A DNA stretch of 64,000 nucleotides from Terfezia claveryi (taxonomy: Eukaryota > Ascomycota > Pezizomycetes > Pezizales > Pezizaceae), in contig WHUX01000195.1 in assembly GCA_015179025.1 (NCBI GenBank), forward strand, positions 1 through 64,000, in the 5' to 3' direction. The notes beneath the pieces are model-generated. The model ran no database searches and was not told the DNA's origin. It worked only from the letters and a program-made list of their open reading frames with translations. A program made the position numbers and the translations under genes. Every line of letters begins with the position of its first letter. Position 1 is the stretch's first letter. Shown one piece after another: positions 1 through 8,473 of this stretch.

Positions 1-1
1 A

Positions 2-100
2 TATCCCGAGATACTACGCTGGCTAGACATCCTCTACAGACCGGGCAAATTGTTTCCTAACACTCTTGAATATGCTCTACAATATGCGCACACTAGGTAG
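2..100 (+). mobile_element. Ty3/gypsy RNase H remnant (open at the left edge)
   Basis: Reading from base 2 gives a short open stretch with the order LRWLDIL, then YRPGK, then a stop at 98-100. In Ty3/gypsy polyproteins the end of the RNase H domain reads roughly RW...L..(F/Y)...I.YRPGK.N. Here the spacer between the two motifs is missing, so this copy is deleted and dead. Only about 33 codons are visible and the rest of the element would lie outside the window. The family assignment rests on these two motifs only. Confidence 0.45.
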
Positions 101-1039
101 TTGAATAACTCATGTGAAGCTATCATATGCACCAATCTACCTCAAAAAGGATGAAATTGCCTCCCCCTCCTCAGTGTGACCCCTTCACCCACAGATATAA
201 TAAACTAACAAGCCTACATAGTGCCAGCACCTTAACTTAGTATCTATATTTATGTTAGGATACAATATATCAGCATAGTGCTATATAAAAAGTCATTATT
301 GTTCGGCACCTAACATGCATAATTCAGCTATTTCGAGCTTTTGGACCATGTCCGCCGGTTTTTCAGTATTTTGATCCTTCTCGACCTTTCATATTTTCTG
401 CAAACTCTTTACTCCTACACAGTAACCTATGCCAACAAGTACAAGCAGAAAAATTAGCTATAACAACTATCCCAGGCAAGGAAAACGCCCATGGCTACCA
501 TAAAGAAATAGCAAGACTGGTGGATGAGATTGGCAGAGTAGAGGAGGGTGTAAGAAATACTCTACCAATACATGTGCATTTAATATGTGAGCACGTCAAC
601 AACATGTGGACAAAAAGGCATGTGGATAAGGAGGTATATGACAAGCATGTGTGAGTATAGAAGAGATATGTATATATAGACTGCTAGAACCCCTTAAGGC
701 AAAGATATAGATCAATCAAGCAATCCATCTCTCCCACAAACAAGCCTCCAATATCTATGTTCATATCCTAAGATCTCATGATCCTTACGATTTTATCTAC
801 AACTCAAGTCAACTAAATGAACTGTAACCTCTGTCTCCAAAATACCGACCTGCCAGGCATCCTCTATAGCCTACCTATCTCATGACCTAGCAACTTCAGT
901 TCATATAGGTGAGATCAAGACAACAGACCTCCGATATGTTCAAGGAAAACTGACCAATTTTACAGGATTATCCAAGCAATCCAGCAAGAGGCAGGAGAAT
1001 TGCTATGCCCATGAAATCAGCACTGCCATTGCTCCATGT
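101..1039. other. Gene-free stretch, AT-rich
   Basis: No open frame with recognisable protein similarity. The end of the stretch (about 930-1039) is a diverged version of the 111-bp repeat unit that becomes regular from 1040, because it shares the words for a pyrimidine-rich CAATTTTACAG and ATCCAAGCAATCC core. It may be decayed retroelement DNA continuing from the RNase H remnant, but nothing in it proves this. Confidence 0.4.
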
Positions 1040-1440
1040 GAGCGAGCAAGTTCAGTTAATAAAAGGTAAGAGCATTGCCAGGCCTACGATATATCTGCAA
1101 GCATAGCTAACCAATTCTATAGTATTGTCCAGGCAGTCTGGCAATGCATACGAGCGAGCAAGTTCAGTTAATAAAGGTGAGAGCATTGCCAGGCCTGCGA
1201 TATACCTGCAAGCATAGCTAACCAATTCTATAGTATTGTCTAGGTGGTCTGGCAATGCATGTGAGCGAGCAAGTTCAGTTAATAAAGGTGAGAGCATTGC
1301 CAGGCCTGCGATATATCTGCAAGCATAGCTAACCAGTTCTATAGTATTGTCCAGGCGATCAAGCAATGCATGTGAGCAAGCAAATTCAGTTAATAAAGGT
1401 GAGAGCATTGCCAGACCGGTGATATCTGCAAGCACAGCTA
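1040..1440. repeat. 111-bp minisatellite, 3.6 copies
   Basis: Units begin at 1040, 1152, 1263 and 1374 with GAGCGAGCAAGTTCAGTTAA (the last begins GAGCAAG), so the period is 112, 111 and 111 bp. Unit differences are few single-base changes. Degenerate half-units flank both sides (about 930-1039 and 1438-1500), each containing a TTTACAG...TTATCCA core. Because the period is a multiple of three, a spurious repetitive 127-codon frame runs through the minus strand. It has no sign of being a gene. Confidence 0.9.
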
Positions 1441-2672
1441 ACCTATTTTACAGCTTTATCCACGCTGTCTGGCAAGGGGCAGCAGAATTGCCATTGTGCA
1501 GATATCAACTCGTTGCCGACACTACAATGCGCACGACACCTAGTATCTCTGCTATGAAGTACGATGCACACTATTAGCGCCAGGAACCTTGGCTTGTGGG
1601 TCTACGTAAGGGGCAGTTTCTAGGGGCAAGGGTTGGCCAGGGGACGTGGGAGGTGGATGCTGGTTCGGTTCATGATAGTACTGGCTCTAATAGCTTAATT
1701 TCTTGTGTACATAAACAATTAGAAATACGATTGACGTTTGCTATGCCTGTTTGCTGGTAGTGCTTCCTTGGACCTAGGAGGCCTGAAGCTGAATATGCAT
1801 CCCAACCGTAGCATCGAAAGGCAGCGAAGGCGACCTGAGGCAGCAGTGAAATTGGCACCCGTGGGAGAACACGAGAGACTATGTAGAGTAGGAGAGCGGC
1901 GTCCGGGAGACTGGAGTGGGAAAGCGGTCTCCCGGAGACAATATTGGGAGAGCGTTCTCCCGGAGACAGGAAGTCAGACAAGTAAGTACAGGGCGACTTG
2001 GGAGGCAAGTGGTCAGAAAGCTATGTTCAGGGCGCCCTGGGAGACAGGTGGGACATTGGGACGCCCCTGGGAGGACATGGGAGACAGGGGGAAGATGGGC
2101 ACGCCAGTGTGAGGACATGGGAGACAGGGAAAAAGGAGTGTCTCCGGGAGACACCATAGTGGGGTCCGGACGCCAGAAAATTCATCTTGATGCTCACGCT
2201 GAGAGCGCTCATAGAGTGCATATGTAATCTCCGAACTGTCACCCCAATGTCGTGTGTACTGGAAAGAACTCTATTTGGCACGACCCCCCTTGACGCCTGA
2301 CGTTGAAAATTTTCAATATGTTTTCTATAAGTGGTACAGCTGCAACCGCGCTACCAGCGTCACATTTTGCGACGGGTTATGGGATAACGACAACTCTTGA
2401 TATAAAAGAATTGAATTAATTCTAGCTAACCCCATCTTTTTTGTGCACCTTAGCAAACGCCTGATAAGAATGTAAAATGCAGTACCCGTGGTAGCGAACG
2501 CCGACTAAAACCACCTATCTGGCGCCCCGAATAGGTGCCGAACAAAACCTATCCCATGATCAGTGATACTCACTCAGAAGCAGATTCCTTACCAACCATG
2601 AGACTCAACGCCATCTCAAATCCATACCTATCCTCATCTTAAACAGCAGCCTTTTCACCAGCAGCATTGTCC
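1441..2672. other. GGGAGAC-rich stretch and possible LTR end
   Basis: Between about 1870 and 2165 the word GGGAGAC/GGAGAC occurs many times, with the perfect palindromes TCTCCCGGAGA near 1928 and 1967 and TCTCCGGGAGA near 2142. About 230 bp downstream is a TATA-like ATATAAAAG (2399-2407). At about 2518 comes ATCTGGCGCC, which resembles the primer-binding-site junction of many gypsy elements. Together these could be a solo or 5' LTR, but I cannot find both LTR edges or a second copy. Several overlapping frames here are artefacts of GC-rich repeats. Confidence 0.3.
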
Positions 2673-3244
2673 TTAATCCCCAAAAGCCCAATTGGGCCCG
2701 TCTGTATATATCTGAAGTACTGTTGGAATCTGCTGTGGGATAGTCGGAGTCGGATTGTTGGCATTGTTTCTGGGCCCTTCATATCTATCGTACCCTTCCT
2801 TCAAAATAGAGATACCGAACAGTGCAAACAGCCATCTGTTCGAGTTTGCTTTAATTTCCTTCATGTCGTTGACCAAAGTCGCCAACTGAGAATTTATCAC
2901 CGCAATAGATATCTTCATTGATGTGACGTCCTGATAGCCTGTTAACTTCATCACAAGTCGAACAAAGGCTATAGATGGTATCTTACTGATTCAAGCCTGG
3001 AAAATCGTTCATTACTGATATTTGCGGCAGGTCCAACAGTCTCATTTGGATGATGTGTGTCATGGCCATGGCTCTCGTCGTCGGGGCTATTGTCGTCTAT
3101 AGCTCTCTAACTCTGGCAGTTAATATATAACGTACTTAAGTACCGACATTTATAACTTGCCTGAATACTGGTATTCAATCCACGATAAATCCCTCTAGCC
3201 GAATAACCAGAAACAAACTGGCGTATTACGTTGAGCCCTGACAT
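2673..3244 (-). CDS. Small coiled-coil protein of unknown function (three exons)
   Basis: Proposed exons are 3244-3161, 3106-2987 and 2930-2673 on the minus strand, giving 153 residues. The first intron uses a GC donor (CAG|GCAAGT) with a TTAACT-like branch; the second is GTAAGA...CAG. Both joins keep phase 0. The N-terminus (MSGLNVIRQFVSGYSARG) is basic and amphipathic, as in mitochondrial presequences. A His/Asp-rich linker follows, then RFSRLESDVTSMK, which starts a heptad-like coiled coil of about 35 residues. A hydrophobic WLFALFGISIL segment and a Pro/Asn tail ending AFGD complete it. I recall similar short coiled-coil-plus-hydrophobic proteins in other fungi but can name no function. 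The gene model is hand-assembled and has no obvious homologue check. Confidence 0.5.
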
Positions 3245-3527
3245 CTTGTTGCTGTGTGTTGCGTGGTTCTTGTTGCTGCGTCCTTCGTCCTGCAAGTTGT
3301 TTTTCTATATGCAATTAGTAGCGTCCTGGCGGTGTTGACTAGCGAGGATATTTCAAATCTCCCCTCTAAAAGAGTTGCTGTTTTAATTTACTTGGCATAC
3401 CCGTTTTGTAGGGGGGACTACGAGGGTGCCAAGACTAACTACGAGGTGTTGTGCCAACCAACTATGGTCAACCTCAACCAGACTAGGTTAAAAGCTGGCG
3501 ACCTACTTACAATAGACAGATAAGATT

Positions 3528-3650
3528 TCATTTATCTGATCTTCCAACTTGCCATCGCTTGGCACTCTCCATCTTACAGGGAGGGGGGGGGGAAACCCTA
3601 ACACCTAATTCAGTACTAGAGTTACCCTCAACTCTTCCAATGCGACCTCC
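3528..3650 (-). repeat. Dispersed repeat copy (family also at 15205-15350 and 27228-27265)
   Basis: On the minus strand it reads GATGGAGAGTGCCAAGCG, then TGGC and GGAAGATCAGATAAG. The plus strand at 15300-15350 reads GATGGAGAGTGCAAAGCG, then TGGC and GGAGGATCAGATAAG. The match extends upstream through a C-run and a GAATTAGG block. A shorter piece (AGATGGCGGGTTGGAAGATC) sits at 27232. It is non-coding; the element type is unknown. Confidence 0.65.
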
Positions 3651-3798
3651 CCCTTTTACAACTTCACCTGTTGGAAGCCTATAACTTACATAGCACCAGA
3701 CTTCCCTGGTTCTCACTACCATATTTAAGAATGGTGCCTCTTGCTTTTAGTTTGTAAGTTTCACTATCGCATGTCCACCCAATCTTGGGTAGTTGTTT

Positions 3799-3882
3799 TA
3801 GCCTCGTACCCAGGTTAATATTTTTGTGGTTCGTGACCTCGCAACTCCCCCCATATACAACAGACTGGTTGCTACGAGGCTA
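3799..3882. mobile_element. MITE copy 1 (TA target site, inverted ends)
   Basis: An 84-bp unit bounded by TAGCCTCGTA on the left and its exact inverse TACGAGGCTA on the right. A second copy at 26796-26885 shares both ends plus the internal words CCCAGGTTAATA, TTCGTGAC.TCGCAA and CAACAGACTGGTT. The TA at both borders fits the TA target duplication of Tc1/mariner-derived Stowaway-like MITEs. Confidence 0.8.
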
Positions 3883-4841
3883 GATGGAAAGCGCCATTTT
3901 CAATTAAGTCTTTTCCCACACACTATAAATCCTTACTCTCAGTCCCCAGTCTGCTTGCACCACCCTAGTCTTGTCACCCTCGCCTCTATCTTTTCATTGA
4001 GTGTAATCAAACCAACTAGCTGAATCCTAATTGGTATCTCTCGTGTCCTCATAATATATCCCCTATAATATATACTACAATCCTAGCCCGTTAGCTTTTG
4101 TTAAGCTTCCATGCTTGTGGGCCAGCCCTCTCGAAGAATACTAAAGACTCTGCATTTCGCACGCCATGAAAGCCACGCCACGTCTTGCATATTCCAGAGA
4201 GAAAAAACAATTTTGCGTGCCGTCCACTCACTCGGATCTCGTCTATACACCACTTTACTCTATTTATATATAGGCCCCGATGTCATTTTATTCACGGTAT
4301 ACAGACTGTTCAGACACTACCCTCCTGCAAACGAGAGAAAAAATCTAAAACCAGTTTTAGATGCGGCCTAGGAAGTGTGAACTTCCTCTAACCAGTTACC
4401 CTAAACTTTTTACCGCCCAATATTTCTGGCCTCATTATATCGTAACTAAACAGTGTCGCTAAGGGGTCATGCAACCAGACTAGTCGCTAAGCCAGTATAT
4501 GTTTGTATACCCCCAGGGGTGCAGCTATCATCGATGAAGGGGAGTGAAGTACGAACTTCATCCATGCTTTATTTCAATGTTGCACCCTTATTAGATCTTT
4601 CATCAAGCCAAAGCCTGGGTTGTTGAAAAATAGTAATCATGTACTCTGTATAACGGGGTGATGGCTTCAAGGAAAATTCTAATTCCTAACTTGAATACAT
4701 AAGCATAGGCCATGCAAGGTATATCTTAGCGCATCATTATATTTATTTTACATTCAAATTCTCTGGTATTTGGTCTCATCTAGAAGCTCGCTAATACCAC
4801 CTAGCCTCTCGAGCTTCAGGGTAACCCGTTATCGCCCCATA

Positions 4842-7168
4842 TTACCGATTCCCCCTTTTCACCTGCCCCCTCCGCATCAAATTCCTCCGCACCCTCCACT
4901 CCCTCACTCCCTTCCCCCCCTGCCCTGCTGCCCCATCACACGTCACCCACGGCAACTCATCCTCCGCCCCTCTTCCACCCACCCTCAGCTCCTCAGAAAC
5001 AAAATCCCACACCGGCCCTTCTAGTCTCCCCCTAACCAGGGCTAGCCCCTCATGACTCGAACTCGCTTCCGATAGATACGAGTCTTTTTGGGGAAGGATC
5101 AACTGCACCTCATGAGTAGTGGTATCGATTGCCCTAATAACCGCTAGTCCTACGCAGTGGGATGTTTCTGGTGTAGGCGGTGGTCCTGGGAAGGGGTATG
5201 GTAAGCCAGAGCCAGCCTTATCTCCATTTCCTTCATCCTCGGCGCTGTTTTTGACGTTATCTACGAGGATCACGCCGACAATTGTCCCCTCTATCGCGTC
5301 TCTAAAGAGCTGCGGCGGTAATGGCGGAGTAAGATGAAGTATATGTATCCCCGCCCCAATCTTTCTCCCAGAAAGTACCCACGGCAGCACATGCGTGAGC
5401 GGATTCGCAAACCCCCACGATATCCTCGGCTCATGATCCCCTCCCACTCGCACTACAGAATGATGAAAATAGCTCATCGTATGCAAACTTCTCAGATCCG
5501 CCGCAGAAAATTTCGCTTGAATCGCCGCTGGGGCCGGGGCAGGCATATGGTGGAATCGAGTTGTATGTGGAAGAAGGGCATGGATATCAGAGATTGTTGT
5601 TGATGCGTTACCGCTAGGGTGTTGCGGGGGGGATGGAGGAGGACTAGGTCGCTGGGTTGGGTGAGGTTGATGATGTCCTGAAGGAGTTCGAGGCCTGTGC
5701 CTTTGATCCAGCCACAGGTGTTTACTATTAGTGGGATTCCTAGTGATGAATCGCTATGCGAGTCACAGAGGTGAGTGTAGTATTGGAAAAGATCCCCTGC
5801 GGCTTGGATGTACCCACCGGGATCTTCACGAGGGCTCACAAAGCCGAGGTGGTGTGCCCTGTGCCGCTTGCTTTCTCTGCTCACGGGGCCAGCAGGGTGG
5901 GTGAATGGGGGCCCAAAAATTGGGTTGCTGAGAACTGAGAGGGAAATCATTCCTGGAGGAGCAAATTCTGGCTGTCCTGGATCTAGGTCGAGATATGAAA
6001 TTTTGGGGTATGTATTGAGGAGGATATTAGTCAGAGTACGGGAAAGTGTAGATTTCCCAGAGGATTTGGGGCCTGTGATGAGGATAACGGGGGCTTGTGG
6101 GCTTGGTGTGATGAAGTCTGAAAGAAGAGGTAGCCAGGCTGATGGAGTGGAAAGGGTACCCGGTGGAGACGTGGAGGTGGTCAGGAGGTGGTATGTATCT
6201 TCCTTATTTGAGGTGTTAGGTGGTGCCCATACTCCTCCGAACATAGGCCACAGTCGCCCAATATCTCGAATTCCAGAGTTAAACTTGCTCACTACGATCT
6301 CTGTATCAAACTCCCCATCCTTTTCTTGAATTTTGCGTTCCCTCTTGCTTGGTAAAGCCTCAATCACAGGCAACGCGTGCGTGCTGGGTGCCCATACTTC
6401 ATGCGTGCCCGAAGATGGAGTCAGTGTTGCCCCATATACCTGAATAGACCCCGAGAGCACTCTAAGTGAGTACTCTCCTTGGAATACCAAAGTCTCACTC
6501 GCCTTGAGACTGTATTTTACCGATAATCCTGGTTTATATACTGCCGTATTAATTTCCGTCGGAACGAAACTCGATATCTGCGTTGCAATTGAATTGGCTC
6601 TCCCTCGTCCATTGATCAACACCCGAGGGTCAACCCCATCCTCCTCTTCGTCCCCATCCACAGACATTACGTCTTCTACATCCTCTCCTGCATCCCCCCG
6701 CCCATTCTCTACAGCAGTTGGCTCCTCCGCTTCCTTTCTCCGCCGGGCATCTTCTAGTTGCCGGGATAATGCACTTTCGAATTTCTTCCTTGTACTGACG
6801 TTACAATCAGAGCGTTGGGGTGCACTGCTAGAGGTGGGCTTTCCCCTGGTGGTCGATATCTCTGTTGTAGTGTCTTTCGTCTTCTTTGAGCTCTTGAGCT
6901 TCGAGGTTGGGACTGGGGGGGTAAAATCCCTAATTGTGGAGAAATCTGGAGTCAGGGTAGGGGATGCCGATGAACCAGGAACTGGGGAAACAGGAGTGGA
7001 GGTTTTGGCCTCGAGAAGCTGTCGACGAGCGAATGCGCTCAGTTGAGCTGGGGGGGCTTTTGTTCGCCGGGATTCTGTCAGCGTGATTCACCGGACATAC
7101 AATATGAAGAATGAAAGGACAATAGGGAATATACCTTTCCCCCTGTCATCCCTTGTTCTCTTCGGCAT
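4842..7168 (-). CDS. GRC3: GRC3/NOL9 polynucleotide 5'-hydroxyl kinase, with one apparent frame break
   Basis: GRC3 phosphorylates the 5'-OH end made when Las1 cuts ITS2 of pre-rRNA and also acts in Pol I termination; it works in the nucleolus. Exon 1 is 7168-7135 (MPKRTRDDRGK), intron 7134-7075 (60 nt, GTATAT...CAG), then one long exon. Visible parts are an acidic N-terminal third, the Walker A loop GPKSSGKST near residue 346, SYLDLDPGQPEFAPPG just after it, NTCGWIKGTG further on, and the family-typical end VRRNLMRRGQ. The reading frame changes near 5626-5632, a run of seven C on the coding strand. Upstream of it the frame gives LVLLHPPRN; downstream the frame that continues into MSYFHHS and the conserved C-terminus is shifted by one. 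One extra C restores a 755-codon frame, so this is either an assembly or homopolymer error or a real lesion. No GT-AG intron that fixes the frame was found. Confidence 0.88.
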
Positions 7169-7411
7169 AATGGCAGGGAAAAGGAAAGATATCTAGCGAC
7201 AATTTAATGCGAACGTTCAATCTTCTCGACTGTAACTTTTTCCTATTTAGCACGCAGTCTTTTAGGTGATCGACATTAAATCTTGGCAAAATTATTTTTC
7301 GGGTTTGTAGCTTACTATACACATATCTCACCTCCGTACAATTACAACACCTCCGAATTCTCCCCACCCCCAGCAATACTAAGTACCATTACTATAAGTT
7401 CCGAAGCGAAA
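7169..7411. promoter_or_regulatory. Shared divergent promoter of GRC3 and RPA34
   Basis: The two start codons (7168 on minus and 7412 on plus) are only 243 bp apart and the genes point away from each other. Both products serve rRNA production, so co-regulation from one nucleosome-free region is plausible. An A/T-rich block (CAAAATTATTTTTCG, about 7287-7301) loosely resembles the fungal RRPE element. I see no perfect PAC or RRPE box. Confidence 0.5.
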
Positions 7412-8473
7412 ATGGTCAAAGACAAGGAAAAGAGCAGTTTAAAGGCCGTAGCTGATGCTGTTAAGAGCAAGAGCAAGACCTCCGAGAAGGCCTTAACGAA
7501 GGAAACTCCAGCAAAGAGCAAACCCAAAGGCTTCAAGTCGAAGGAAACGGTCAGCAGCAGCGAAGGCGAAGGCGAAGACTCTGAATCTGAATCTGAATCT
7601 GAATCCGAGTTGGAATCAGCTTCCTCTGCCTCCTCCGCATCCAATTCCGACTCTGGCTCTGACTCAGGTTCCGACTTAGCATCCGACTCAGAATCCTCCT
7701 CTTCCGAATTAGGCTTCTCCTCCGGCCCCACAGAGAAATCTATAAAGCAAAAACTTTCGCCCCCACCCTCAGCCCCCTCAGAATCCCTCCCCCCGACCTA
7801 CTCCCTCCCCCCCAACTCCACCCCCCTCTCCACCACTACCCTCACCTCAACTAACCCCTTCCTCCCCAAAAACCTCCACAGAAAACAGCTCTTTCTCATC
7901 ACCGCCCCCAGCCATATCCCGCCCTCCACCCTCCACAACCATCGTCTCCCATTCTCCTCCCTCACCACCGGCGACCCCTTTCTCACCCACGCCTCCCATC
8001 GCTATGGCCTCCGCTCCGACGAAGACGACACCCCAACGGGCCTCATTCTCCTCACCCCCCTCCCCGGCACAAAAGATGGTCACTACGGCGTCTCTTCCGT
8101 CCCAATAACTAAATCCCTTCATCTAACAATCGTTCCACCAGCTCCTTTAGCAGTATTAACCGGTAACATACAACCGAAGGCCGTCAGGACCCAGCCAGAG
8201 GGGCTACAAATGCGGTATCACCCATTCGGAGCGGGGCCATCGATACCAGGAGAGAACCAATTTGGGGGAGTTGATGGCGAGGGGGTGGGGCAGGTGATTA
8301 GGGAAGTGAGTAGGAGTGGGGCTGGGGATGTGGAGATCGGGGGAATGGAAAATGGAGACTCGAGCAGGAAGAGGAGGAAGACCGATACGGGGGAGGGGAA
8401 GCGGAAAAAGAAAAATCAGGGTGAGAAGTCTGAGAAGAAGCACAAGGACAAGAAGTCGAAAACCGATTCGTAA
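7412..8473 (+). CDS. RPA34: RNA polymerase I subunit RPA34 (A34.5-like)
   Basis: A single-exon gene of 353 residues. RPA34 with RPA49 forms a TFIIF-like heterodimer on RNA polymerase I and helps elongation on rDNA. The start MVKDKEK was chosen because it is the ATG before the Lys-rich N-terminus; the frame is open a little further upstream but without a better ATG. A long Ser/Glu/Asp tract (about residues 48-110) is followed by a core with NLHRKQLFLITAPSHIPPS, which matches the conserved RPA34 strand-loop ('K.L.LITAP..(I/V)P...L'), then LRSDEDDTPTGLILLTP and GHYGVSSVPITKSLHL. The C-terminus is a Lys/Arg tail (KRRKTDTGEGKRKKK...), typical of the family and nucleolar. Assignment is by motif and composition, as the family is poorly conserved. 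Confidence 0.82.
   Translation: MVKDKEKSSLKAVADAVKSKSKTSEKALTKETPAKSKPKGFKSKETVSSSEGEGEDSESESESESELESASSASSASNSDSGSDSGSDLASDSESSSSELGFSSGPTEKSIKQKLSPPPSAPSESLPPTYSLPPNSTPLSTTTLTSTNPFLPKNLHRKQLFLITAPSHIPPSTLHNHRLPFSSLTTGDPFLTHASHRYGLRSDEDDTPTGLILLTPLPGTKDGHYGVSSVPITKSLHLTIVPPAPLAVLTGNIQPKAVRTQPEGLQMRYHPFGAGPSIPGENQFGGVDGEGVGQVIREVSRSGAGDVEIGGMENGDSSRKRRKTDTGEGKRKKKNQGEKSEKKHKDKKSKTDS

Larger units (their letters stand above)
3245..4841. other. Intergenic repeats between the coiled-coil gene and GRC3
   Basis: Holds a copy of a dispersed repeat (3528-3650), a TA-flanked MITE (3799-3882), two CAACCAGAC words (3475 and 4472) and one TTCAGGGTAA word (4815-4824). Short frames here are not supported as genes. 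Confidence 0.6.

Noticed and set aside
1052..1435. 127-codon repetitive frame on the minus strand
   Set aside because: It is only the translation of the 111-bp minisatellite, whose period is a multiple of three; no start context, intron or family support.
5756..6329. Plus-strand frames opposite GRC3
   Set aside because: Antisense shadows of a well-supported coding region with conserved kinase motifs on the minus strand.
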